From: Paenibacillus ehimensis NBRC 15659
GTDB lineage: Bacteria; Bacillota; Bacilli; Paenibacillales; NBRC-103111
Assembly (NCBI RefSeq): GCF_004000785.1
Contig: NZ_BILX01000009.1
Coordinates: 62,001 to 126,000 of the forward strand
Length of the DNA: 64,000 nt
Direction of reading: 5' to 3'
Under the pieces are notes generated by a model. The model made no database searches. It was given only the letters and a program-made list of their open reading frames with translations, and had not been told where the DNA came from. The stretch's first letter is position 1, and each line of letters begins with the position of its first letter. This document shows positions 34,825 through 42,627 of this stretch, in pieces. The translations under genes were made by a program, and so were the position numbers.

Positions 34825-35736
34825 TTAAAGATTGTTATCATTCATTTTGTGGTACTTGCTTATCGTCGCGATCAAGGCGTCGGCGCTTATATACGGCTCG
34901 CCTGCGTCGATCCGGTGCACCAGCCGGTCTGCGGCGGTATTAATGCCTTCGCGGGTGGTAAACAGCAGCTCGATGCCTGCTTCATCCGCCGCTTGCAGCG
35001 TCTCTTCATTGTACGCCCCGTACGGAAAAGCGAGCAACTTCGAACGGTCGCCAAGCTCGGTGCGGAGCCGTTCGTTCATGAAGGTCAAATCGCCGAGAAT
35101 TCGCTTGCGGAATTCTTCGGCCGATTCTGCCCGTTTCATTTGAGCCAGATAGACGGGATGCGTGAGGGCAGGCTGCTGCGGGCCTTTCGGCGCAGTATCG
35201 ACCATGCGGTGCAAATCGTAGGTGTGGCTGTAAATGCCATGCCCGGCCCGGAGCAGCTCGCGCATCTGGCTCCACGTCAAATACTGTCCCTTTTTGGGAC
35301 CGTTCGTATCCGACGGCGCTCCGATCACGAAATTGGATGCGGGGACGCTGTGCTTTTGCAGAATCGGGTACGCGCGGGTATAGAACGATTCGTATCCGTC
35401 ATCGAAGGTGAGGACGACGGCATTGGGGGGAACCGGTTTCTCTTGCCGGGCGAAGCGGACGTAGTCTTCCATGCCGATGATTTGATAACCGTGATCTTTC
35501 AGGGCCTTGAGATGAGCGTCGAACTGGTTTGGCGTGACCGTCAAGAGGCGGGGCATGCCGGCCGCATCCGGTTCTTGGACGTCATGGTAAAGCAGGACAA
35601 TCACTTTGTTTTCATAATGGATTTTGGCTTCCGGCTGCCCGGTCACTGTGATGTCGGATAGCTTGATTACGATCAGCAAGAGCAGAAAGAAAACAACACC
35701 CAGAAGGATAGCGATACTTAGGATAAATCTTTTCAT
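34825..35736 (-). CDS. Membrane-anchored polysaccharide deacetylase (lower paralogue)
   Basis: 303 residues. One N-terminal membrane helix (4-26), then the same NodB-like domain as the 33625 gene: KVIVLLYHDV, TFDDGY (110-115) and the SHTYDLH metal motif. Most of the catalytic domain is identical or similar to the paralogue, so this is a tandem duplication. I start at MKRFILSI because ATAGGAGACC precedes that ATG and the ECF promoter lies upstream of it; the frame is open another 34 codons through the promoter. Predicted role as for the paralogue. Confidence 0.88.
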   Translation of the reverse strand: MKRFILSIAILLGVVFFLLLLIVIKLSDITVTGQPEAKIHYENKVIVLLYHDVQEPDAAGMPRLLTVTPNQFDAHLKALKDHGYQIIGMEDYVRFARQEKPVPPNAVVLTFDDGYESFYTRAYPILQKHSVPASNFVIGAPSDTNGPKKGQYLTWSQMRELLRAGHGIYSHTYDLHRMVDTAPKGPQQPALTHPVYLAQMKRAESAEEFRKRILGDLTFMNERLRTELGDRSKLLAFPYGAYNEETLQAADEAGIELLFTTREGINTAADRLVHRIDAGEPYISADALIATISKYHKMNDNNL

Positions 35737-35773
35737 GCGTGGTCTCCTATGCATTGATATGTTGTGCGCACAT

Positions 35774-35805
35774 GGTATAGACGCGGGAAAGCGCTCCGCT
35801 GTTCC
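35774..35805 (-). promoter_or_regulatory. ECF sigma promoter (copy d, variant)
   Basis: Minus strand: GGAACA, ten bases, TTCCCGCGTC, TATACC. Same spacing as copies a-c but with a more canonical CGTC before the TATA; 37 bases before the second deacetylase start codon. Confidence 0.75.
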
Positions 35806-35919
35806 CTTGCGGGAAAAGAGAATTCCAGCATCTTGCAATTCAGGGAGCGGTGTGAGAATCTAGGGAAGAGAGGGGGAACGTCATGTTCCGCCTAAGTCAT
35901 AGTCATGGGGGAATCGGCA

Positions 35920-36789
35920 ATGGAGCTTACGGTGAAGCGGTTGTCCGAATGTACGTTGAATCAAGCGGTCGAAGCTTGGAACAAAGGGTTTGAGGATTAC
36001 TATGTCCAGATCGTCATGACGGTCGATATGTTCTTGGCGCGAATGGCAGCCGAAAGCTTGTCGGCGGACTATTCCTTCGTCGCGTTTGACGGGGACGAGC
36101 CGGTGGGGATCATACTGAACGGTATCCGTACGATTGGCGGCGTGAAAACGGCCTGGAACGGAGGGACGGCGGTTGCTGTGTCGCACCGCAGGCTTGGCGT
36201 CGCCAAGCAGCTGCTGGAAGCGTCCATTCAGCTGTACCGCGAGGAAGGCGTGTCGCGGGCGACGCTCGAAGCGTTCAAGCAGAACGAAAAGGCCATTGCC
36301 TTATACCGGCAAATGGGCTACGAGGTAACCGATCAATTGGTGCTGCTTGAATCGTCTGAGGCTTGGCAGCCGGGAGAGCTTCCCCGCGGGGATTATACGG
36401 TCCGCTGGTCCGGGCCGCATGAAGCGGCGCGGCTGCCTTTCTACAACGCAAACTCGGCGTGGCAGACGGGATGGCAGAGCTTGAAGGACGGACATACCGT
36501 CATCGCTTCCGACCCGCAGGGCCGTCCTGTCGGTTATGCGCTCGCGAAGCGGGTGTACGATGCGTCGGGCGAGCATACTTCGACGATCTTGTATCAATGC
36601 GTCACGAACCCGGACGCCCCGGATACGGGCGGAATCGTCCGGCTCTTGTGCTCGGAGGTATTCACCGGAGCCGATGCGCTGCGGAAGCGGGCGTTTAACT
36701 TGCCGCGGACGTCTGTCTGCGCGGAGGTTTTGGCGGCAGGAGGGTTTACGGTCGCTACGGAGCAGGTTAAAATGGACAAAAGCCTCTAA
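35920..36789 (+). CDS. GNAT family N-acetyltransferase (two-domain)
   Basis: 289 residues. The N-terminal GNAT fold carries the acetyl-CoA loop (AVSHRRLGVAKQLLEASIQL, about 85-105) followed by ALYRQMGYEV. The C-terminal half (about 150-289) is a degenerate second GNAT-like domain. The acceptor substrate is unknown. The ATG (MELTVKRL) follows GGGGGAA; an ATG five codons up lacks a site. It leads a plus-strand pair with the UvrC-like gene 54 bases later. Confidence 0.82.
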   Translation: MELTVKRLSECTLNQAVEAWNKGFEDYYVQIVMTVDMFLARMAAESLSADYSFVAFDGDEPVGIILNGIRTIGGVKTAWNGGTAVAVSHRRLGVAKQLLEASIQLYREEGVSRATLEAFKQNEKAIALYRQMGYEVTDQLVLLESSEAWQPGELPRGDYTVRWSGPHEAARLPFYNANSAWQTGWQSLKDGHTVIASDPQGRPVGYALAKRVYDASGEHTSTILYQCVTNPDAPDTGGIVRLLCSEVFTGADALRKRAFNLPRTSVCAEVLAAGGFTVATEQVKMDKSL

Positions 36790-36843
36790 GGGATCGTGCA
36801 CGGGGAACCGTGTGCGGACCGCGCGACAAAGGGGAGGTTCGCG

Positions 36844-37974
36844 ATGCCATTTCAGTTCGAAGCGGGCGATTATCCGGAACGCCCGGGCTGCTACATCATG
36901 AAAAATGCCGAAGGACGCATCCTTTACGTCGGCAAATCCAAAAATTTGCGCAGCCGTCTGCGCTCGTATTTCCAAAACCGGGATCAGCGCAGGCGCATTC
37001 GTCAAATGGTGCAGGACATCGCATCCATTGAAGTGGTACTGGTCAACAACGAGTCGGAAAGTCTGATGCTGGAGAACAATCTGATCAAAATTCACAAGCC
37101 TCCATACAATCGGGCGCTCAAACGGGATAACAGCGGCTATGCTTATTTGCAGATGACGGACGAGCGGTTTCCGCGGCTGACCGAATATTACCGGGACCGC
37201 AGGCTCCGGACCGTGCGCGGCGGAGGAAGGTCGGTGCAAGCTGCCGCTTCAGGAAAGGAACAGCGCTTCGGCCCTTACCGGAGCGGCCGTTTCCGCGATG
37301 CCGTGCTCGATTTTGTCACGGAGCATTATAAGCTGAGAACATGCGACAAGATGCCGAAGCGCGTCTGTCTGCTGTATCATCTCGGCAAGTGCAGCGGCGT
37401 ATGCGAAGGGAAAATCACGGAGGAGGCGTACCGGGAGACGGCGCGGCAGGCGGCCGGTCTGCTGTTGAACCAAGGGGAGAACCTGATTGCCGCGATGCGT
37501 GCCAAGATGAGCGAGTACGCCGAACGTCTGGAATTCGAGAAAGCGGGCAGCATGCTGCGCCACCTGCGTATTTTGGAGGAAATGCCGGAGAAGCAGATCG
37601 TCGACCGGGAAGGCTCGACCCATCAGGATGTGCTGTATTTCGGTGAGGAGCGGGTGCTGATCGCCAAGGTGCAGGAGGGGATGCTGCGGGATTTTCAGAT
37701 GCATGAATTGGAGCGAGCTTACGGCGAGGTCGCTTGCGACCGTTTTCTGGTCAGCCGCTATGGGGAAGCCGAGGGGCCCGACGAGCTTATCGTCAACAAA
37801 GTGAGCGATCCCCGTTCGGTGCGTGCCGTTTTGCGGAGAACCGGAGGCAAAGCGGTCAAGATTACGATGCCCAAGCGCGGCTTGAAATACGATCTGCTGC
37901 AGTTGTGCAAGGACAATTACGAATACCGGATCGGACAAGACGGGAAGAAGCCGCAAGCGGACGACGGGTCCTAA
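36844..37974 (+). CDS. Short UvrC-like protein (GIY-YIG nuclease domain plus UVR motif)
   Basis: 376 residues against about 600 for UvrC. It keeps the GIY-YIG nuclease domain (about 12-95; GCYIMKNAEGRILYVGKSKN, then NNESESLMLENNLIKI), the Cys-containing UvrC linker (KRVCLLYHLGKCSGVCEGKI) and the UvrB-binding UVR motif (about 215-250, EYAERLEFEKAGSMLRHL). The C-terminus stops after the start of the RNase-H-like domain and lacks the HhH domain. It should therefore make only the 3' incision, as Cho does in E. coli, though Cho has no UVR motif. GGGGAGG precedes the ATG. It is probably a paralogue of a full-length uvrC elsewhere. Confidence 0.82.
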   Translation: MPFQFEAGDYPERPGCYIMKNAEGRILYVGKSKNLRSRLRSYFQNRDQRRRIRQMVQDIASIEVVLVNNESESLMLENNLIKIHKPPYNRALKRDNSGYAYLQMTDERFPRLTEYYRDRRLRTVRGGGRSVQAAASGKEQRFGPYRSGRFRDAVLDFVTEHYKLRTCDKMPKRVCLLYHLGKCSGVCEGKITEEAYRETARQAAGLLLNQGENLIAAMRAKMSEYAERLEFEKAGSMLRHLRILEEMPEKQIVDREGSTHQDVLYFGEERVLIAKVQEGMLRDFQMHELERAYGEVACDRFLVSRYGEAEGPDELIVNKVSDPRSVRAVLRRTGGKAVKITMPKRGLKYDLLQLCKDNYEYRIGQDGKKPQADDGS

Positions 37975-37980
37975 CAAAAT

Positions 37981-38013
37981 AAGCACGGACCGCGGGCAAA
38001 CGGTCGGTGCTTT
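37981..38013 (+). terminator. Rho-independent terminator
   Basis: AAGCACGGACCG pairs with CGGTCGGTGCTT (one mismatch) around an 8-base loop, then TGTTTGTTT. Follows the UvrC-like gene. Confidence 0.75.
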
Positions 38014-38290
38014 GTTTGTTTTCGCTCAAGCCTCCCACCAGGACAAATGGATCGCGGACGTAAGGCTAGGGCCCACGACGGAGCTGGAAGCCGTGACCTA
38101 GCCGACAGCGACCTCCCGGGAGGGACGACGATGCTGCCGGTAAAATCTTGCACGAATGGTCCGGGCGCAAGCTGGTAAGAATATACAGGGGTTCCTCCGG
38201 TAACGCCGGATGTGGACGATTGGGCGGCGACGACGCTCGCCGTCGAACTGGTAAAATCATTGTTGGTCGGCGTTCCATTTTCTTTTACGG
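38014..38290. other. Intergenic region without a supported gene
   Basis: About 275 GC-rich bases between a terminator and the Rrf2 promoter. It contains a small GGCGA/TCGCC hairpin (near 38222-38238) but no frame with a ribosome binding site. Confidence 0.4.
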
Positions 38291-38291
38291 G

Positions 38292-38327
38292 TTGACAAAA
38301 CGAGTTATTGTAACTACAATGGTTACA
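38292..38327 (+). promoter_or_regulatory. Sigma-A promoter overlapped by an Rrf2-type operator
   Basis: TTGACA (38292-38297), 17 bases, TACAAT (38315-38320). TGTAAC (38309-38314), seven bases, GTTACA (38322-38327) forms an inverted repeat that covers the -10 box, so binding would block the promoter. The same repeat with the same spacing recurs at 38811-38829. Confidence 0.85.
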
Positions 38328-38361
38328 GGTGGTGGAATTAACGGAGAGGAGAGGCTATGAA

Positions 38362-38790
38362 TTGTCGATCAGCAGTCGTTTTGCCGTAGCGATTCACATC
38401 TTGGCTCTCCTTGATATTAATAAAGAAGGCCGCAATACGTCGGAATTTATTGCGGGCAGCGTCAACACGAACCCGGTGGTCATCCGCCGTGTGATCGGGT
38501 TGCTGGGCAAGGCCGGGCTGGTGCATACGAGTCCCGGTGTCGGCGGCGCATCGCTGGCCCGTCCGCCCCGGGAGATTAATCTTTTGGACGTGTACCGCGC
38601 CGTACAGAACGACCCGCCGGGGGAATTGTTCGCGGCGCACGATAACCCGAATCCCAAATGCCCGGTCGGGCAAAACATTCAAGGCACGCTGGAGACCGTC
38701 TTCAAACAGGCGGAATCGGCCATGGAGAACGAGTTGGCGAAAGTTACGCTGGACCAGATTATATTCGATTTGGTACGGGGTGACCGGTAA
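38362..38790 (+). CDS. Rrf2 family transcriptional regulator (YwnA-like)
   Basis: 142 residues, normal length for Rrf2. It begins LSISSRFAVAIHILALLDIN (first L is the TTG start), then the winged helix with TNPVVIRRVIGLLGKAGLVH and SPGVGGASLA. One Cys in the C-terminal part (NPKCPVGQNI) could sense redox state or alkylation; the three-Cys Fe-S set of IscR/NsrR is absent. I choose the TTG at 38362, behind GGAGAGGAGAGG, over an upstream GTG. Probably an autorepressor that also controls the DsbA-like and NmrA-like genes. In B. subtilis the rrf2-type ywnA also neighbours an NmrA-like gene, ywnB. Confidence 0.85.
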   Translation: MSISSRFAVAIHILALLDINKEGRNTSEFIAGSVNTNPVVIRRVIGLLGKAGLVHTSPGVGGASLARPPREINLLDVYRAVQNDPPGELFAAHDNPNPKCPVGQNIQGTLETVFKQAESAMENELAKVTLDQIIFDLVRGDR

Positions 38791-38804
38791 CCCTTTTTTT
38801 TGCC

Positions 38805-38829
38805 TTGACCTGTAACTATTTTGGTTACA
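38805..38829 (+). promoter_or_regulatory. Second Rrf2-type operator with -35-like box
   Basis: TTGACC (38805-38810) immediately followed by TGTAAC, seven bases, GTTACA (38811-38829). Identical half-sites and spacing to the regulator's own operator. A matching -10 box is not obvious. Confidence 0.75.
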
Positions 38830-38882
38830 CGTGAATGGGGGAAAGAGGCTCGGTTGATTTTATTAGAGAGGTGAAGTTGAAG

Positions 38883-39536
38883 ATGACTGTCAAAATTCAA
38901 GTGTATTCGGATTACGTATGTCCGTTCTGCTTTCTGGCGGAAGGACCGTTAGAGCAGGCCGTGCAGGGCAAGGATGTCGAGGTGGAATGGATGCCCTTCG
39001 AGCTGCGCCCAAGTCCGGCTGAACCGCTGGACCCATGGAACGACCCGCCGAAGTTGAGGATGTGGGAGCAATCCATCGCTCCTTACGCGCAGCGCATGGG
39101 CATCGATATGAAGCTGCCGCGGGTTTCTCCGCATCCTTACACGCATCTTGCGTTCGAAGGGTACCAATACGCCAAGGAGCACGGCAAAGGAAACGAGTAC
39201 AACCACCGGTTGTTCCGGGCTTTCTTCCAGGAGGAGCAAAATATCGGGGACCCGGACGTGCTAGCGAAGCTGGCCGGCGAAATCGGACTGGATGCCGCCG
39301 AGTACCGAGAAGCGCTGGAAACGCGGAAGTACAAGGAAGCTCATCAGCAAGCGCTGAACCATGCTTACCAAGAAGCCGGGATCACGGCCGTACCTACGTT
39401 TTTTATCGGCAATAAGGTGCTGAGAGGCGTAGCGAACCGGGAGACGTTGGAGCAGGCAATCGCCGAGGAGCTGGCCGGTCAAGCCGGCAAAGCCGCCGAA
39501 GGGCTGTCCTGCGCCGTGGATGGGGAATGCGATTAA
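38883..39536 (+). CDS. DsbA family oxidoreductase (FrnE-like)
   Basis: 217 residues. Thioredoxin fold with an inserted helical domain; the active site CPFC follows the first strand (IQVYSDYVCPFCFLAEGPLE). Near the end GITAVPTFFIGNKVLRG gives the cis-Pro loop. There is no signal peptide, so it acts in the cytoplasm like FrnE-type dithiol isomerases linked to oxidative stress. The ATG (MTVKIQVY) follows AGAGGTGAAG; the frame is open 16 codons upstream. It is controlled by the Rrf2 operator 54 bases upstream. Confidence 0.9.
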   Translation: MTVKIQVYSDYVCPFCFLAEGPLEQAVQGKDVEVEWMPFELRPSPAEPLDPWNDPPKLRMWEQSIAPYAQRMGIDMKLPRVSPHPYTHLAFEGYQYAKEHGKGNEYNHRLFRAFFQEEQNIGDPDVLAKLAGEIGLDAAEYREALETRKYKEAHQQALNHAYQEAGITAVPTFFIGNKVLRGVANRETLEQAIAEELAGQAGKAAEGLSCAVDGECD

Positions 39537-39591
39537 CCGCGATAACTATTGATCACCATAATATTTCATCAGACGAAAGGATGGATTAACG

Positions 39592-40224
39592 ATGAACATT
39601 GCATTGGTTGGAGCAACGGGAACGATCGGACAACGGATACTGGAGGAAGCCTTGAGCCGGGGACATCAAGTGACGGCAATCGTGCGCGATCCGTCTCGGG
39701 TGACGAAACAGAACGCGAACCTGAAGGTTGTCACAGGAGACGTTACGAACGTGGATAGCCTTGCCGCAGCGGCAGCCGGTCACGACATCGTGATCAGCGC
39801 CTACGGTCCGGCGCACGGCCAAGAGGAGAAGCTGGTTCAGGCCGCTCAAGCGTTAGTCGAAGCGGCGAAAAAGTCCGGCGTCAGCCGTCTGCTGACAGTT
39901 GGCGGCGCAGGAAGTCTGGAAGCAGCCCCAGGTGTGCAGCTGGTCGATACGCCGGAATTCCCGGCCGAATGGAAGGGAATCGCATTGGCGCACCGGGATG
40001 CGCTCGAGGTATACCGCAGCTCCGGACTCGATTGGACGAACCTGAGCCCAGCCGCGTTGATCCAACCGGGAGAGAAAACCGGCCAATACCGCACGGAAGA
40101 AAACCGGCTCGTAACGGATGCCGAAGGGAACAGCCGCATCTCGGCCGAGGACTACGCCGTTGCGATGCTGGACGAGGCGGAGCGTCCGCGCTTCTCCCGC
40201 AAACGGTTCACGGTCGGCTATTAA
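39592..40224 (+). CDS. NAD(P)-binding NmrA/atypical SDR protein (YwnB-like)
   Basis: 210 residues with an N-terminal Rossmann fold (MNIALVGATGTIGQRILEEA, dinucleotide motif GATGTIG). The downstream pattern fits NmrA-like or flavin-reductase-like atypical SDRs (SRLLTVGGAGSLEAAPGVQL; LDWTNLSPAALIQPGEKTGQ). Substrate unknown; relatives are oxidoreductases or redox sensors. ACGAAAGGATGG precedes the ATG. It follows the DsbA-like gene by 55 bases and ends in a terminator, so the three genes form an Rrf2-governed redox or electrophile-response unit. Confidence 0.85.
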   Translation: MNIALVGATGTIGQRILEEALSRGHQVTAIVRDPSRVTKQNANLKVVTGDVTNVDSLAAAAAGHDIVISAYGPAHGQEEKLVQAAQALVEAAKKSGVSRLLTVGGAGSLEAAPGVQLVDTPEFPAEWKGIALAHRDALEVYRSSGLDWTNLSPAALIQPGEKTGQYRTEENRLVTDAEGNSRISAEDYAVAMLDEAERPRFSRKRFTVGY

Positions 40225-40244
40225 TCCGGCCTCCGATTCCGAAC

Positions 40245-40293
40245 AAAAGGCGATTCGCCGCGATGATTTTCGTCGCGGGCGGCTCGCCTTTTT
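40245..40293 (+). terminator. Rho-independent terminator
   Basis: AAAAGGCGA (40245-40253) pairs with TCGCCTTTT, with an inner GCCGCGA/CGGGCGGC arm; T-run at the end. Confidence 0.8.
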
Positions 40294-40314
40294 GGCGTTC
40301 CCGATCAAAAAAAT

Positions 40315-40371
40315 TTCACAAACGATTATCTTTGGTGTATAATAAGTAAATATTTTAATTGTTTATTATTA
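40315..40371 (+). promoter_or_regulatory. Promoter with overlapping MarR-type palindrome
   Basis: TTCACA (40315-40320), 17 bases, TATAAT (40338-40343). An AT-rich imperfect inverted repeat, TAATAAGTAAA (40340-40350) with TTTATTATTA (40362-40371), starts inside the -10 box. It fits an autorepression site for the MarR protein encoded downstream. Confidence 0.65.
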
Positions 40372-40455
40372 AATTATTTCGTGATTTAATGGTTTTGCCT
40401 TAAAAACGATCTTGTCTTGGAGGGGAACTGCCATGATACGAAAGGGGCTGTTGTC

Positions 40456-40896
40456 ATGAAGGAAGACCATCAATTAAAGAACGAGCTGGCCCGCACGTTC
40501 CGGAAGGTCGTCAAAGAGATGTCGGCCCTGTGGAGCCGGCATATCGACAAATCGCTTTCGATGGCCCAGTTTATGGTGCTCCGGCAGCTGCGCGGAGGGC
40601 CGCAGAAGGTATCCGACTTGGCCGAGGCGCTCGAGCTGACGTCCGGTGCCATTACCGCCAAGGCCGATAAATTGGTAGAGAAGGGGTATGCTAAGCGGTA
40701 TCGGGGAGAAGACGATCGGCGGGTCGTGTATTTGGAAATGACGGAACGGGGCTTGAGCGAGCTGAAGGCGCTCGGAGAGCAGCAGACGGAGCTGGTCGAA
40801 TCGTTGTTCGCCGGTTTGTCGGAGGAGGAGATCCGGCAGCATCTCCGCTTCTTTAACCGGATGCTGAACAATATGGAACAATTGGGAGAGGAGTAA
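40456..40896 (+). CDS. MarR family transcriptional regulator
   Basis: 146 residues with the winged-helix signature: LRGGPQKVSDLAEALELTSG, AITAKADKLVEKGYAKRYRG and EDDRRVVYLEMTERG. GAAAGGGG precedes the ATG. It is followed ten bases later by the efflux pump gene, the typical repressor/pump arrangement. It likely represses itself and the pump and is released by a toxic compound of unknown identity. Confidence 0.92.
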   Translation: MKEDHQLKNELARTFRKVVKEMSALWSRHIDKSLSMAQFMVLRQLRGGPQKVSDLAEALELTSGAITAKADKLVEKGYAKRYRGEDDRRVVYLEMTERGLSELKALGEQQTELVESLFAGLSEEEIRQHLRFFNRMLNNMEQLGEE

Positions 40897-40905
40897 GATT
40901 GGAAC

Positions 40906-42552
40906 GTGGAACATTTATCGTATAAACGCAAATTAACGATTATGATCGCCATTATTGCGGCGATGTTCTTTTCGGCCATTAACCAGACGATCGTCGGAAC
41001 GGCCCTGCCGCGGATTATCGCCAAGCTCGGCGGGATGGACTACTATACATGGGTCATCACGATTTATTTGCTTACCTCGACGATCGCGACGGTGCTGGTC
41101 GGCAAGCTGTCCGACATTTATGGGCGGAAGCCGTTTATTCTAACGGGAATCGTGTTATTTATGATCGGCGCGTTCATGGCGGGGACGTCTGCGGATATTT
41201 TTCAGCTGATTACGTACCGGGGCATCCAGGGGGTGGGCGCCGGGATCATCATGGCCACGGCCTTTACGGCTGTCGGCGACTTGTTCGCTCCCCGAGAGCG
41301 CGGCAAATGGTCCGGGATCATGATGTCGGTGTTCGGATTCGCGAGCGTCGTCGGTCCGGCGCTTGGGGGCTATATCGTCGACCATTTGGAGTGGCATTGG
41401 GTATTTTGGATTTTCCTTCCCCTTGGCATTGTCGCTTTTGTCATGATTCTGACGATGTTCCCGAAGGTCGAGCGCAAGCCGTCGGAATCGATCGATTATT
41501 TCGGCTCGCTGTTCCTTACGCTGACGATCGTGCCGATGCTGCTCGCGTTCTCGTGGGCCGGCACGAAGTACGCTTGGGGCTCGTCGCAAATTCTAGGTTT
41601 ATTCGCCTGTACATTGGTGGCACTGGCTATTTTCCTATGGGTGGAGAGCCGGGTGAAAAGTCCGGTGCTGCCGCTCTCGTTGTTCAAAAACGGGATTGTG
41701 ACGATCTCCAACGTTATCGGGTTCATTATGAACGCCGGGATGATGGGAGCGCTCATGTATACGCCGTTCTTCGTCCAGGGCGTGATGGGAATCTCGCCGA
41801 CCTATTCCGGTTATGTGACGATGCCGATGTCCATCGGGATGGTCGCAACCAGCGCGATCAGCGGGCAGCTGATTACGAAGACGGGCAAATACAAGCGGAT
41901 CGCGATTATCGGGATTGTCATTATGGTCATCGGGATGATGATCATGCATTACATGAATACGATCTCGGTGACGGTGCTCAGCATGATCGTGTTCGGCTTC
42001 GGACTTGGGCTGGGGATGCCGGTCTTCTCCTTAACCGTTCAGAACGCCGTATCGCCGAAGGATCTTGGCGTCGCCACGGCCTCCTCGCAGCTGTTCCGTA
42101 ACTTGGGCGGCACGATCGGCATTGCCGTGATGGGCACGATCATGTCGACGGGCATGACGAACAAGCTGCAGGAGCTCCTGGCAAGCGGCCAAGGCGTCGA
42201 TTTGAGCAAGCTCGATCCGAAGGTGGCCGAGAAGCTCGCCGCGTTCCACAATCCGCAAATGCTGCTCGATCAGCCGAAGCTGGCGCAGATTCAGGCAGCC
42301 CTGCCGCCGGAGCTGCAGACGGTGTTCGGCCGGATGATCGACTCGCTCCGCGAGGCGCTCAGTTACTCGCTGGCGAATGTGTTTTTGGCGGGGGCTGCGC
42401 TGCTTGTGGTCGCGCTTGTGCTGACATTCTTCTTGAAGGAGATTCCGCTGCGTACCGGAAGCCGCGGCCCGGGGCAGAAGCCGCAGGAAGCTGTGGAAGC
42501 GGACGACGAACCGTCGCCCCGCCTTCGCGGAAAGCAGCCGGCGAACGGGTAA
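40906..42552 (+). CDS. MFS multidrug efflux transporter, DHA2 (14-TM) family
   Basis: 548 residues, 14 hydrophobic segments. DHA2/EmrB signatures: SAINQTIVGTALPRI in TM1, motif A GKLSDIYGRKPF, and motif C FASVVGPALGGYIVDHLEWH leading to WVFWIFLPLG. It exports drugs by proton antiport. GTG start with GGGAGAGGAG upstream. The last 30 residues are a charged cytoplasmic tail. Cotranscribed with the MarR gene and closed by a strong terminator. Confidence 0.93.
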   Translation: MEHLSYKRKLTIMIAIIAAMFFSAINQTIVGTALPRIIAKLGGMDYYTWVITIYLLTSTIATVLVGKLSDIYGRKPFILTGIVLFMIGAFMAGTSADIFQLITYRGIQGVGAGIIMATAFTAVGDLFAPRERGKWSGIMMSVFGFASVVGPALGGYIVDHLEWHWVFWIFLPLGIVAFVMILTMFPKVERKPSESIDYFGSLFLTLTIVPMLLAFSWAGTKYAWGSSQILGLFACTLVALAIFLWVESRVKSPVLPLSLFKNGIVTISNVIGFIMNAGMMGALMYTPFFVQGVMGISPTYSGYVTMPMSIGMVATSAISGQLITKTGKYKRIAIIGIVIMVIGMMIMHYMNTISVTVLSMIVFGFGLGLGMPVFSLTVQNAVSPKDLGVATASSQLFRNLGGTIGIAVMGTIMSTGMTNKLQELLASGQGVDLSKLDPKVAEKLAAFHNPQMLLDQPKLAQIQAALPPELQTVFGRMIDSLREALSYSLANVFLAGAALLVVALVLTFFLKEIPLRTGSRGPGQKPQEAVEADDEPSPRLRGKQPANG

Positions 42553-42560
42553 AACCATAG

Positions 42561-42599
42561 ACGGGCTTGGACCATGGTTGGTCCGGGTCCGTTTTTTTT
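42561..42599 (+). terminator. Rho-independent terminator
   Basis: ACGGGCTTGGACC pairs with GGTCCGGGTCCGT (one bulge) around ATGGTT, followed by eight T. Confidence 0.88.
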
Positions 42600-42627
42600 G
42601 GTTTAAATGAAAAGATATAAACATTTT

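Noticed and set aside
36301-37239. 312-codon frame antisense to the GNAT and UvrC-like genes
   Set aside because: Spans two well-supported plus-strand genes and their spacer; no protein character.
38222-38238. GGCGA/TCGCC hairpin as a riboswitch or terminator
   Set aside because: Short stem, no T-run, no conserved aptamer pattern recognised.
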